In this document: positions 18,037 to 27,195 of the stretch, one piece after another
Layout of the letters: each line of letters begins with the position of its first letter
Numbering within the stretch: the first letter of the stretch is position 1
NCBI GenBank assembly: GCA_002690995.1
Contig: NZGS01000122.1
Coordinates: 1-41,004, forward strand
Direction: 5' to 3'
Origin: Rhodospirillaceae bacterium
Lineage (GTDB): Bacteria > Pseudomonadota > Alphaproteobacteria > Thalassobaculales > Thalassobaculaceae
DNA: 41,004 nucleotides
Position numbers and translations under genes: made by a program
The notes under the pieces: model-generated
The model's input: the letters and a program-made list of their open reading frames with translations, nothing else
The model's database searches: none
Told to the model about the DNA's origin: nothing

Positions 18037-18747
18037 GTGGCTAAAAGAGCACCAAAACGTAGATTTGTTCATCCCAAAAGGACTTTCTTCGGGCGTATGC
18101 GCGCCTATTTTTTTGCTGGAATATTGATTACGGCTCCAATAGGCATATCCCTTTGGATAGCCTGGGGAATAATTAATTTCTTCGACAACAATGTGGTGAG
18201 TTTATTGCCACATAAATATAATCCTGAAAGTTATTTGCCTATACAAATTCCAGGTTTAGGTCTTGTTCTAACGATTTTAACTCTCACTGTCATTGGCTGG
18301 TTAGCGGCCGGGTTAATGGGACGATGGGTAGTCCGCATGACAGAAAATCTTATGGCTCGGATGCCTGTTATAAGTAATATTTACGGCGCAATTAAACAAA
18401 TAATGGAGACGGTGCTATCTCAAAAATCTAATTCTTTCCGTTATGTTGTCTTATTTGAGTATCCCAGAAAAGGAATTTGGACAATGGGGTTCGTCACGGG
18501 GACCACAAAAGGAGAAGTTCAAAATGTGATCAATGAAGAAATGATAAACGTGTTTGTCCCGACCACACCAAACCCAACATCGGGCTTTCTGCTTTTTGTG
18601 CCTAAACGTGATTTACATTATTTGTCTATGTCGCCAGAGGAAGGTTTTAAAATGCTCGTTTCCACAGGTATTGTAACTCCAGCGGACCAAAGAAGCCCCG
18701 AGAAAATAGAGCAACCGACGATTATTGTGGGTAATAACAAAATTTAA
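18037..18747 (+). CDS. DUF502 family membrane protein
   Basis: 236 aa from a GTG at 18037; GGAG at 18026-18029 is seven bases upstream, which supports this start. Two hydrophobic segments, about residues 22-46 and 67-91, flank a loop, with a basic N-terminal tail in the cytosol. The family core is visible: AGILITAPIGISLWIAW, then GWLAAGLMGRWVVRM, MARMPVISNIYGAIKQIMETV and the strand-rich second half with YPRKGIWTMGFVTG and TPNPTSGFLLFVPKRD. DUF502 proteins are inner-membrane proteins of unknown exact function. It is convergent with recG across 57 bases and no terminator is obvious. Confidence 0.9.
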   Translation: MAKRAPKRRFVHPKRTFFGRMRAYFFAGILITAPIGISLWIAWGIINFFDNNVVSLLPHKYNPESYLPIQIPGLGLVLTILTLTVIGWLAAGLMGRWVVRMTENLMARMPVISNIYGAIKQIMETVLSQKSNSFRYVVLFEYPRKGIWTMGFVTGTTKGEVQNVINEEMINVFVPTTPNPTSGFLLFVPKRDLHYLSMSPEEGFKMLVSTGIVTPADQRSPEKIEQPTIIVGNNKI

Positions 18748-18804
18748 TAAACAATAATGATGAGTAGGCGTCTTTACTTATTCCTCTGAATTTGTAGGGG
18801 AACA

Positions 18805-20886
18805 TTAACCACTGTTTAAATACTGAACAGCCGTATCCCTCTCAAAAAGATATAAAAGCGTTCTTAGTGCGGCGCCTCTCTTTGTCTTTAAAAGTGGATC
18901 CAAAGACAAAATGTCTTCTGCATCTTTCTGAGCCTTTGTTAGTAAGTCATGGTGTATGTCTAAGTTGGCTATTCTCATTTCCGGTAGCCCGCTTTGCCGC
19001 GTTCCCAGTAGTTCCCCAGAGCCCCGCAGTTTAAGGTCTTGTTCCGCTATAGCAAAACCATCGTCGCTATCTCTAATAGTCTGAATTCGTAGCCGTGCCG
19101 TTTCGTTTAAAGGGGGATGATATAGTAAAAGGCAGGTTGATGGTGATTTGCCCCGACCTACTCGTCCGCGTAATTGGTGAAGCTGAGATAAACCAAACCT
19201 TTCGGCATGCTCTATCACCATTATTGTGGCGTCGGGAACATCTACCCCTACCTCAACAACGGTTGTAGATACCAGTATATCTTTATCTCCAAGTCGAAAT
19301 TCATTCATGATCGCATCTTTTTCCGATGACTTCATCCGGCCATGAATCCAACCGACTCTTCCTGCAAAAATGCTGTCCAGGTACTGGAAACGTTCTTCTG
19401 TAGCAACTAATGCATTTTCTTCGTTGTCTTCTATCAAAGGGCAGATCCAGTAAGCTCTTGCTCCTTTTTTTATTGCTCGACTTATACCTTCGATAACCTC
19501 TTCTATCCGTTCTGAAGAAATTGCTTTTGTTTTAATGGGAATTCTGCCCGGTAATTTACTTGTTAAGTAGGATATATCGAGATCGCCATAACCGATCATT
19601 GTTAGCGTTCGTGGGATAGGAGTCGCTGTCATAATCAGAATATTGGTTCCTGCCCCTTTATCCCCCAACGCCAATCTCTGATTAACGCCAAACTTATGCT
19701 GCTCGTCTATTACCGCGTACCCAAGGTTTTTAAATTTCACCTCATTTTGGAATAAAGCGTGGGTGCCTATTAATAAATTAGTCGCCCCGGTCTCTAATTT
19801 TTCGAGTATTAAAGCTCTTTTACTCTTCGTGTCTTTTCCCGTGATTATATCAACCGAAATACCTATTTCATTGGCGATTGGTTTTAAGAATTCGAAATGT
19901 TGTCTTGCAAGAATTTCGGTTGGTGCCATAAAGGCACCTTGGAAGCCGGCTTCTACAGTAGAGATCAGTGTCAGAAAGGCGACGATTGTTTTTCCGCTTC
20001 CTACATCCCCTTGAAGTAATCGTAGCATTTTATCTTCGGAAGCAAGGTCATTATCGATTTCTCTTATAACAGCGATCTGACCTGACGTTAAATCATAGGG
20101 GAGAATATTAATAGCGAGATTACGTAATTTGTTATAAGGTTTTATAACTTTTCCAAGATGCTTCTTTTGTCTGTTGCGTATTAAACCAAGAGCAAGTTGG
20201 TTCGCTAATAATTCATCATAGGCTAGTCGGCTACGCGCAGTTGAGTTTGGTGAAAGTTGGGTTTCTGCTTTCGGGTTGTGGGCTTCAATCAACGCATCTT
20301 TCCATGATTTCCATTTGTGTCCTGTCAATGTATCTTGATTGAGCCATTCTGGTAGATTTGGAGCTAATCGAAGAGCTTGACTAATATATCTTCGAAGGAC
20401 TTTGTTTGATAAATTACTGGTTAACGGATATACAGGCTCTATGCCGCAAACTGTTTCGCGCGCATCTTCTGATACGATGTAATCAGGATGCGTTATTTGA
20501 TATCTACCGCGGAAAAATTCAAGACGTCCACTGACAAAGCGAACTTCACCAACTGGAAGTATCTTAAGAAGATAATCTTTTTTCCCGTTAAAAAAAATTA
20601 AACGAAGTGGCTCATCATAAACCATGCAGTCTACCGTGTACGGTTGGCGACGATTGTAGGCTGCTTTATGCGCTAAAACTTTTACTTTAAGAGTGGCGAT
20701 TTCACCTTTTGGTACCAATACAAGTTTTTCAAATAAGGTGCGGCTCACAATATTAATTGGAAGTAGCCAAAGTAAATTTACGACATGTGGACCCGTAATT
20801 TTTTCAGTTAATAGCCGTGTACGTGGCCCGATACCGCTTAAAATTGTTTGTGGAGAAAAAAGCTTGAATAGGATTTCTGGCCGCAT
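18805..20886 (-). CDS. recG: ATP-dependent DNA helicase RecG
   Basis: 693 aa, the same length as E. coli RecG. RecG reverses stalled replication forks and branch-migrates Holliday junctions. Seen: the N-terminal wedge (OB-like) region with LKVKVLAHKA and FVSGRLEFFRG; helicase motif I GDVGSGKT near residues 294-301; motif II DEQHKFG near 393; motif III TATPIPRT; the motif VI region LRGRVGRG; and a C-terminal GELLGTRQSGLPE stretch typical of RecG. It is divergent from the sdhE-mfd pair, an arrangement conserved in Alphaproteobacteria, and convergent with the DUF502 gene. Confidence 0.97.
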   Translation of the reverse strand: MRPEILFKLFSPQTILSGIGPRTRLLTEKITGPHVVNLLWLLPINIVSRTLFEKLVLVPKGEIATLKVKVLAHKAAYNRRQPYTVDCMVYDEPLRLIFFNGKKDYLLKILPVGEVRFVSGRLEFFRGRYQITHPDYIVSEDARETVCGIEPVYPLTSNLSNKVLRRYISQALRLAPNLPEWLNQDTLTGHKWKSWKDALIEAHNPKAETQLSPNSTARSRLAYDELLANQLALGLIRNRQKKHLGKVIKPYNKLRNLAINILPYDLTSGQIAVIREIDNDLASEDKMLRLLQGDVGSGKTIVAFLTLISTVEAGFQGAFMAPTEILARQHFEFLKPIANEIGISVDIITGKDTKSKRALILEKLETGATNLLIGTHALFQNEVKFKNLGYAVIDEQHKFGVNQRLALGDKGAGTNILIMTATPIPRTLTMIGYGDLDISYLTSKLPGRIPIKTKAISSERIEEVIEGISRAIKKGARAYWICPLIEDNEENALVATEERFQYLDSIFAGRVGWIHGRMKSSEKDAIMNEFRLGDKDILVSTTVVEVGVDVPDATIMVIEHAERFGLSQLHQLRGRVGRGKSPSTCLLLYHPPLNETARLRIQTIRDSDDGFAIAEQDLKLRGSGELLGTRQSGLPEMRIANLDIHHDLLTKAQKDAEDILSLDPLLKTKRGAALRTLLYLFERDTAVQYLNSG

Positions 20887-20921
20887 TTTTATCTTTTTTT
20901 AATAAAACAAAGAATTCAAGA

Positions 20922-20949
20922 TTGGCTTCATGATAATGAATAATATATT
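20922..20949 (+). promoter_or_regulatory. Possible promoter for sdhE-mfd
   Basis: TTGGCT (20922-20927), 16 bases, TATATT (20944-20949) in the 191-base gap between divergent recG and sdhE. The match is moderate and other AT-rich -10 candidates exist in the same gap. Confidence 0.3.
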
Positions 20950-21041
20950 AAGTATTTTTAGGAAGCGATGCTAGTGATAGCTCTTGTATTTTGTGATTTT
21001 AATATAGAAATGCTGCTGTTTGTGTATCCAGCTACTATTTC

Positions 21042-21081
21042 GGAGGGGCGCAAAATCTGAATGTTAAAGGTAAAAAGATGA
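21042..21081 (+). promoter_or_regulatory. Mini-ORF leader with strong ribosome site upstream of sdhE
   Basis: GGAGGGG (21042-21048) precedes an ATG at 21061 that starts a six-codon frame (MLKVKR) ending in TGA at 21079-21081. That stop overlaps the sdhE ATG at 21078 (ATGA). The strong site is too far from sdhE itself (about 29 bases), though sdhE has its own AAAGG at 21066-21070. This could be translational coupling or simply a coincidence. Confidence 0.4.
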
Positions 21082-21353
21082 TTGAGCAGACTGATCGTAT
21101 AAAACGGCTAAAGTATAGAAGCTTTTATACTGGCACAAAGGAAACCGATCTAATTCTAGGCAACTTTGCCGAAAAGTATTTGGACACATTAGAATTAGAA
21201 CAATTGGACGATTATGAAGAACTATTAAAAATTGAGGATCCAAGACTGTATAAATGGATAACCGGTATGGAGGTTGCCCCAACTACTTTCCAAACTACCG
21301 TATTAGAGTTGATAAAAGAATTTAATTTATCCGAATATCTTAATGAAAAATAA
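21078..21353 (+). CDS. sdhE: Succinate dehydrogenase assembly factor SdhE (DUF339)
   Basis: 91 aa, normal for SdhE/Sdh5. SdhE helps attach FAD covalently to the flavoprotein subunit of succinate dehydrogenase. The helical core is seen: RLKYRSFYTGTKETD and LILGNFAEKYL; ELEQLDDYEELLKIEDPRLYKWITG; and LELIKEFNLSEY at the end. The family motif RGxxE reads Thr18-Gly19-Thr-Lys-Glu22, so the Arg is replaced while Gly and Glu remain. It overlaps the mfd start by one base (TAATG), so the two are cotranslated, and it is divergent from recG as in related genomes. Confidence 0.92.
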   Translation: MIEQTDRIKRLKYRSFYTGTKETDLILGNFAEKYLDTLELEQLDDYEELLKIEDPRLYKWITGMEVAPTTFQTTVLELIKEFNLSEYLNEK

Positions 21354-24300
21354 TGGCCACTAAGATTTCAGGTATATCAAATGCCGTTTCTGGCTGGGAT
21401 GGAAAACTACTTTCCGACTTAGTGGAAAAGCACAATCGGATCATTCATATATGCCGCGATGATGCAAGAATGGATGATCTTGAAGGGTATGTTAGGTTCT
21501 TTGCACCAGATCTGGAGATATTAAAAATTCCTGCGTGGGATTGCTTGCCGTATGATCGTGTCTCACCAAATTCTGGGATTACTAGCCAGAGGTGTTTTGC
21601 TTTGACCAGAATAGCAGAACTGGACGTGAATAATACTTGTCTAATCTTAATAACAGTTAATGCATTCCTGCAAAGACTGCCTCCATTAAGTTTTTTTAAA
21701 GGCATGTCGATAAATTTAAAACTCAACAAAAGCTATCCGTTGTCGGAACTTTTACTTACTTTAGAAAATGGTGGATATTTCCGCACTGATACGGTCAGGG
21801 AAGCAGGAGAATTTGCTGTGAGGGGCGGAATAATCGATATTTACCCCGCTGGGCGCGACGAACCGTTGCGGCTCGACTTTTTTGGAGATGAGTTAGAAAG
21901 TTTAAAACGTTTTGATCCTATAACTCAAAGATCAATAGACAGTATAGAATCTGCAAAGCTCAGTCCTGTTGCAGAAATCATTTTGAACTCAGAAAGCATA
22001 AATCGATTTAAGAGCTCCTACAGAGAAGCCTTTGGCGCTAAAGCATCCAATGATCAAATATACCAGACAATTGCTGAAGGAAGGTATTATGTTGGCATGG
22101 AACATTGGCTTCCATTTTTTTACAGTAGATTAGATACGCTAGAAGTGTATGCGAAATCGAAATTTGTATCACTCGATAGTGAGGTGGAAGCAGTCGCTCA
22201 AACAAGATTTGAGTTAATAAACGAATATTTTGAGGCTCGTAGCTCGTTGGCCAATTCATCAGCGGCTGACGACATGGCCGTTTATAGGCCGCTAACGCCT
22301 AATTTCCTTTATATCACGCCCGAGGAATGGTCTAAAAAACAAGAGAAATTTAACGTTATCCAATTTCATCCACTTAATTTTATTCTACCATCAGATTGCA
22401 ATAACATTTTAATCGATTCAAATATCGCCCCAGGGATTGATCTTACAGAAATACGACAACGACAAGTTAGTAATGTGTACGATGAGTTAATTAAGAAAAT
22501 TCAAAAGACACAGGCAAATGGAAAAAAAGTTCTGATTTGTGCTTTTTCACACGGCTCGGCTGAGCGTATTGAAAAGATATTGCTAGAACAATCTGAACTG
22601 ATGGTTGAAGCCGTTCATAATTATAATGAAGTATCATCGCTCTCTATGAATAAAATCGGGATAGCAATTCTTCGGATTGACAAAGGTTTTGATAGTCCAG
22701 ATGTTCTCTTTATATCGGAACCCGATATATTAGGTGAACGATTAGCTCGGCCGTCAAAGCGGAGAAAAAAAAGAGGCGAAGATTTTTTGCGCGAAGTGTC
22801 CGCACTCTCAGATGGAGATTTTGTCGTTCATTTGGAGCATGGGATTGGGCAATTTAAGAAATTAGAAACCCTAGAAATAGGCGGAGCACCGCACGATTGT
22901 CTAACTATAGAATACAGCGGCGGCGATAAATTATTTCTTCCTGTCGAAAATATTGATGTTTTAACGCGATACGGTTCAGAAGACTCAGGGGCAGTGGTAG
23001 ATAAACTGGGAGGTATAGCCTGGCAATCAAGAAAAGCTAGAGTAAAAAAACGTTTGAAAGACATGGCCGATCAATTAATCACAACGGCAGCCGAGAGGGA
23101 ACTTCAGATAACAGAAAAAATTGAGGTTCCCAGCATAAGTTACGAAGCATTCTGTTCACGATTTAAATATAATGAGACAGAAGACCAATTAAAATCAATC
23201 TCGGATACTTTGCAGGACCTTGCAAGAGGCCGTCCCATGGACAGATTAATTTGTGGAGACGTCGGCTTTGGTAAAACAGAGGTTGCACTACGTGCTGCGA
23301 TGGTTGCAGCGTCCCAGGGATTGCAAGTTGCTATCGTTGTGCCCACAACACTTTTGTGTCGGCAGCATTATCAATTGTTCTCCGAGCGTTTCTCAGGCAC
23401 TCCCATTAAAGTTAGACAACTATCGAGGTTGCTCACGTCCCAAGAACTCTCAAAAGTAAAGTCAGAAGTTAATAGCGGCGAGTGTAATATTGTAATTGGG
23501 ACACATGCTTTGCTTGGAAAGTCGATTGAATTTAGTAATTTAGGATTACTGATCATCGACGAAGAGCAGCATTTTGGTGTGGCGCAAAAAGAAAAGTTGA
23601 AACAAATTAGAGGCGATATTCATGTCTTAACGTTGACAGCCACTCCAATACCAAGAACCTTGCAATTAGCTATGTCGGGAGTAAGAGATCTATCCCTTAT
23701 AGCCTCGCCACCGGTAGATCGCTTAGCGATTAGAACATTCATAATGCCTTATGATGGGTTGGTAATTAGAGAAGCTATTCAAAGGGAGCGGCATCGAGGC
23801 GGCCAGGTGTTTTATGTTTGCCCGAGAATAGAAGATCTCTCAAGGGTATACGATCGCTTGATCAAACTAATCCCGGATCTAAAAATAGCTTCGGCTCATG
23901 GTAGAATGTTGCCTTCGGATCTTGAAGATATAATGGCGGCTTTCTGCGATGGATCATATGATGTTTTGCTGAGTACACACATCATAGAGTCCGGTTTAGA
24001 CATTCCCAATGCAAACACAATTATCATCCATAATTCGGACAAATTTGGCTTGGCGCAATTGTATCAGTTAAGAGGCCGTGTTGGGCGATCCAAGACAAGA
24101 GCGTATGCTTATTTAACTACCCATCCAACTAAACAGCTTACCCCAAATGCGAAAAAACGACTGGGAGTTATGCAAACGCTGGACAGTTTGGGGGCGGGCT
24201 TCAGCCTCGCCAGTCATGATATGGATATTAGAGGTGCTGGTAATCTATTGGGTGAAGAACAGTCCGGACAGGTCAGGGAAGTGGGTATAGAATTATACCA

Positions 24301-24817
24301 GCATATGCTTAAAGAAGCCGTATTAGCCGCGCGCGATAAAGAAAAGATGGATGAGATATTGGATAATGAGTGGACGCCACAAATATCGATAGGTAATCCT
24401 GTATTAATACCCGACAGTTTTATTCCGGATTTAAATGTTAGGCTGAGTATTTACCGACGGATAGCGGATCTGCAGGGCACTGATGAAATAGACTCTTTTG
24501 CCGCGGAACTTTCTGATCGATTTGGGCGCTTGCCTGCCGAGGTAAATAATTTATTTCAAGTTATCTTGCTTAAAAAGTTATGTCGATCCGCAAATGTTGA
24601 GAAAATTGATGCAGGACCAAAGGGCGCTGTAATTGCGTTTAGAAATGATAGTGTAAAGAATCTTGAAGGTTTGCTTAATCTATTAGAAAAAGAAAAAAAT
24701 ACTGCCCATATTCGCACAGATCATAAGTTAGTTTATAAACGAAATTGGCAGAAGTCGTCGGATAGAGTTAACGGCTTAACGCGAATAATGCGAGATCTGG
24801 CGGCTATCGCAGCTTGA
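21353..24817 (+). CDS. mfd: Transcription-repair coupling factor Mfd
   Basis: 1154 aa, the usual Mfd length. Mfd removes RNA polymerase stalled at lesions and recruits UvrA, linking to the uvrA gene elsewhere in this window. Seen: the UvrB-like N-terminal half (RFFAPDLEILKIPAWDCLPYDR stem, split here: the DCLPYDRVSP element); the RNA polymerase interaction region with GDFVVHLEHGIGQF; helicase motif I GDVGFGKT (about 635-642), motif II DEEQHFGV (about 736), motif III TATPIPRT, and the TRG region LRGRVGRS. The C-terminal domain ends in LAAIAA. It starts on the sdhE stop and is convergent with a FrnE-like gene 13 bases downstream. Confidence 0.97.
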   Translation: MATKISGISNAVSGWDGKLLSDLVEKHNRIIHICRDDARMDDLEGYVRFFAPDLEILKIPAWDCLPYDRVSPNSGITSQRCFALTRIAELDVNNTCLILITVNAFLQRLPPLSFFKGMSINLKLNKSYPLSELLLTLENGGYFRTDTVREAGEFAVRGGIIDIYPAGRDEPLRLDFFGDELESLKRFDPITQRSIDSIESAKLSPVAEIILNSESINRFKSSYREAFGAKASNDQIYQTIAEGRYYVGMEHWLPFFYSRLDTLEVYAKSKFVSLDSEVEAVAQTRFELINEYFEARSSLANSSAADDMAVYRPLTPNFLYITPEEWSKKQEKFNVIQFHPLNFILPSDCNNILIDSNIAPGIDLTEIRQRQVSNVYDELIKKIQKTQANGKKVLICAFSHGSAERIEKILLEQSELMVEAVHNYNEVSSLSMNKIGIAILRIDKGFDSPDVLFISEPDILGERLARPSKRRKKRGEDFLREVSALSDGDFVVHLEHGIGQFKKLETLEIGGAPHDCLTIEYSGGDKLFLPVENIDVLTRYGSEDSGAVVDKLGGIAWQSRKARVKKRLKDMADQLITTAAERELQITEKIEVPSISYEAFCSRFKYNETEDQLKSISDTLQDLARGRPMDRLICGDVGFGKTEVALRAAMVAASQGLQVAIVVPTTLLCRQHYQLFSERFSGTPIKVRQLSRLLTSQELSKVKSEVNSGECNIVIGTHALLGKSIEFSNLGLLIIDEEQHFGVAQKEKLKQIRGDIHVLTLTATPIPRTLQLAMSGVRDLSLIASPPVDRLAIRTFIMPYDGLVIREAIQRERHRGGQVFYVCPRIEDLSRVYDRLIKLIPDLKIASAHGRMLPSDLEDIMAAFCDGSYDVLLSTHIIESGLDIPNANTIIIHNSDKFGLAQLYQLRGRVGRSKTRAYAYLTTHPTKQLTPNAKKRLGVMQTLDSLGAGFSLASHDMDIRGAGNLLGEEQSGQVREVGIELYQHMLKEAVLAARDKEKMDEILDNEWTPQISIGNPVLIPDSFIPDLNVRLSIYRRIADLQGTDEIDSFAAELSDRFGRLPAEVNNLFQVILLKKLCRSANVEKIDAGPKGAVIAFRNDSVKNLEGLLNLLEKEKNTAHIRTDHKLVYKRNWQKSSDRVNGLTRIMRDLAAIAA

Positions 24818-24830
24818 TTTAGAGAGGTTT

Positions 24831-25466
24831 CTAGAATTCCTGTTCCGCTTTTAGATCAAGCAAAGGTAGAAAAGCTTCTGGTTCCTGTGCCCCAGTAATC
24901 GCAAATTGTTTATTGAAAATAAAATACGGAACACCAGTGATGCCATTCCCTGTTGCAAATCTGGTGTCTGCCTTGACTTGATTTAAACCTTCGTCACTCT
25001 CAAAGTAATCATCGAATTCGTCGGTATCCATTTCTAAATCAAACGCAATCTCTCGCAGTGTTTCAATTAAACCAATGTTACGTCCTTCAACAAAATACGC
25101 TATGAATAGTTTTTGGACGGTTTTTTCCGATTTTTTTAACTTCTTTGACCAGTCGATAAAACGATGAGCCAGAACTGTATTTGGGGTATGGGAAATCTTA
25201 TCAAAATTAAATATTAAGCCCTCTAGCTCTCCCGCCTTTTGTATATTTGAGTATATGGAAGCTGCTCTTTCTTTATTACCAAATTTAAGAGCTAAATACT
25301 GCTGTCTTGGTATACCTTCCCTTGGCATTTCAGGATTTAATTGGAATGCTCGCCAATTGATTTTTATTTCCAAGTCTTCTCGGGTTTCTAGTGCTCGTTT
25401 TAAACGAGATCGCCCTATATAGCACCATGGGCAAATGATATCAGAAAATAAATCAATTTGGATCAT
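24831..25466 (-). CDS. DsbA family oxidoreductase, FrnE-like
   Basis: 211 aa. The FrnE-type proteins are DsbA-fold thioredoxins that act in the cytosol. Seen: N-terminal MIQIDLFSDIICPWCYIG with a CxxC (Cys12-Pro-Trp-Cys15), no signal peptide, the helical insert of DsbA proteins (residues about 60-150, with HTPNTVLAHRFIDWSKK), and a cis-Pro region GNGITGVPYFIFNKQFAITGAQ, which completes the thioredoxin fold. Related enzymes include 2-hydroxychromene-2-carboxylate isomerase, which usually lacks the CxxC. It is convergent with mfd and divergent from the acyl-CoA synthetase gene across 91 bases. Confidence 0.9.
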   Translation of the reverse strand: MIQIDLFSDIICPWCYIGRSRLKRALETREDLEIKINWRAFQLNPEMPREGIPRQQYLALKFGNKERAASIYSNIQKAGELEGLIFNFDKISHTPNTVLAHRFIDWSKKLKKSEKTVQKLFIAYFVEGRNIGLIETLREIAFDLEMDTDEFDDYFESDEGLNQVKADTRFATGNGITGVPYFIFNKQFAITGAQEPEAFLPLLDLKAEQEF

Positions 25467-25557
25467 TGCGTTTCAATCTGAATAAGCCTTAAAATCACAA
25501 AAAACTTATAGTGGTTCTAGTTCATCACAAAAATCTAGTTTGGCGAAAAGAATATAA

Positions 25558-27180
25558 ATGACGATATATGAAAATGGCTTAAGCGCCAACCGAGCAAATT
25601 ATGCTCCTTTAACTCCTGTAGACTTTCTAGATAGGGCGGCCACGACATGGCCTCAAAAGGTTGCGATTATACATGGAGATATTAGGCGTACATACCTAGA
25701 GTTTAATCGTAGATGTAGGCAAATGGCCTCGGCTTTGGATAGAAGGGGGATTCAAAAAGGGGATGTCATTGCCATAATCGCACCCAATACACCTGCTATG
25801 CTGGAAGCACATTACGGCGTTGTGATGGCAGGGGCAGTATTAAACGCTTTGAATTATAGATTAGACCCCGCAGCAATAGCCTTTATCTTGGAACATGGTG
25901 GAGCCAAAATTCTGTTCGTAGACAAAGAGTTTTCCGAGGTAATAGAGCAAGTCGTTGCAATGATGAAAGCGCCTCCAGTTTTGATTGGTATAGATGATGC
26001 TCTGGTGCCTGGGCTGAGATTATTAGGAGATAAAGACTACGAAGAATTCTTGGCTGAGGGAGACCCTAATTATGAATGGCCACAAGTTCATGATGAATGG
26101 GACTCGATGGCTTTAAACTACACCTCTGGTACTACGGGTAATCCTAAAGGTGTTGTTTTTCATCATCGCGGGGCATTTTTAAATGCTATGGGGAATGCAA
26201 TCGCGTTTGGCCTAGATTCCTCTTCATGTTATTTGTGGACTTTGCCAATGTTTCATTGCAACGGGTGGACGTTTACATGGGCGGTCACAGCTGTGGGCGG
26301 CACGCACGTTTGCTTAAGATCCGTTGATCCAGTTTTGATATTTGAACTTATCGATCAGCACAAGGTGAGCCATATGTGCGGTGCACCTATAGTTTTGAAT
26401 ATGCTCGTGCATGCTCCTAACGAGGTTAAAAAAGAATTTGGACATCTAGTTCAAATTGCTACTGGCGGTGCGGCACCTCCGAGTGCAGTGATAGCGTCGA
26501 TGGAAAAGTTAGGTTTTAAAGTACTTCACCTTTATGGGCTTACCGAAACCTATGGTCCTTCCGGTATATGTGCTTGGCCCCCGGAATGGGACGATCTGGA
26601 GTTAGAATTAAAAGCCACAAGGATGGCAAGACAGGGTGTAGGTTATCCAACTTTGGAAGGGTTTCGAGTCGTAAATCCGGACACTCTTCAGGATGTTCCC
26701 GCAGACGCAACTACAATTGGGGAAATTTGGATCCGGGGTAATACGGTTATGAAGGGATATTTGAAGAATCCGTCCGCTTCTGAAGAGGCATTTAAACATG
26801 GTTGGTTTCACAGCGGTGATCTGGCTGTAATGCATCCTGACGGTTATGCGGAAGTCAAAGACAGATCCAAAGACATAATTATTTCGGGGGGAGAAAATAT
26901 TTCGTCGTTAGAAGTCGAAGAAGCTCTATACAAACACCCTAAAATAATGGAAGCGGCTGTTGTGGCGAGGCCAGATGAAAAGTGGGGTGAAACGCCCTGC
27001 GCGTTTATAACAGTGGCGCCAGGGCAAATTGGATTGACCGAGAATGAAGTGGTAAGCTGGTGCAGGGAAAACCTAGCAAGTTATAAGATCCCAAAAACCG
27101 TAGTTTTTTGTGACCTTCCAAAGACATCAACAGGTAAAATTCAGAAATTTGTTTTACGCGATCGTGCCTCAAATCTTTAA
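25558..27180 (+). CDS. Acyl-CoA synthetase (AMP-binding, AlkK/DmdB-like)
   Basis: 540 aa, an acyl-adenylate-forming ligase. It activates a carboxylic acid with ATP and joins it to CoA. Seen: the P-loop YTSGTTGNPKGV near residues 188-199; the HLYGLTETYGP adenine-binding motif; GWFHSGDLAVMHPDGY; RSKDIIISGGENISSLEVE; and the catalytic Lys in STGKIQKF close to the C terminus. The N terminus NRANYAPLTPVDFLDRAA and EAHYGVVMAGAVLNALNYRL resembles the clade holding medium-chain ligases and the DMSP-pathway DmdB. That identification is a resemblance from memory and not a substrate call. It stands alone between divergent FrnE and the convergent peptidase-like gene. Confidence 0.9.
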   Translation: MTIYENGLSANRANYAPLTPVDFLDRAATTWPQKVAIIHGDIRRTYLEFNRRCRQMASALDRRGIQKGDVIAIIAPNTPAMLEAHYGVVMAGAVLNALNYRLDPAAIAFILEHGGAKILFVDKEFSEVIEQVVAMMKAPPVLIGIDDALVPGLRLLGDKDYEEFLAEGDPNYEWPQVHDEWDSMALNYTSGTTGNPKGVVFHHRGAFLNAMGNAIAFGLDSSSCYLWTLPMFHCNGWTFTWAVTAVGGTHVCLRSVDPVLIFELIDQHKVSHMCGAPIVLNMLVHAPNEVKKEFGHLVQIATGGAAPPSAVIASMEKLGFKVLHLYGLTETYGPSGICAWPPEWDDLELELKATRMARQGVGYPTLEGFRVVNPDTLQDVPADATTIGEIWIRGNTVMKGYLKNPSASEEAFKHGWFHSGDLAVMHPDGYAEVKDRSKDIIISGGENISSLEVEEALYKHPKIMEAAVVARPDEKWGETPCAFITVAPGQIGLTENEVVSWCRENLASYKIPKTVVFCDLPKTSTGKIQKFVLRDRASNL

Positions 27181-27195
27181 TCCAAAAACTTATTA

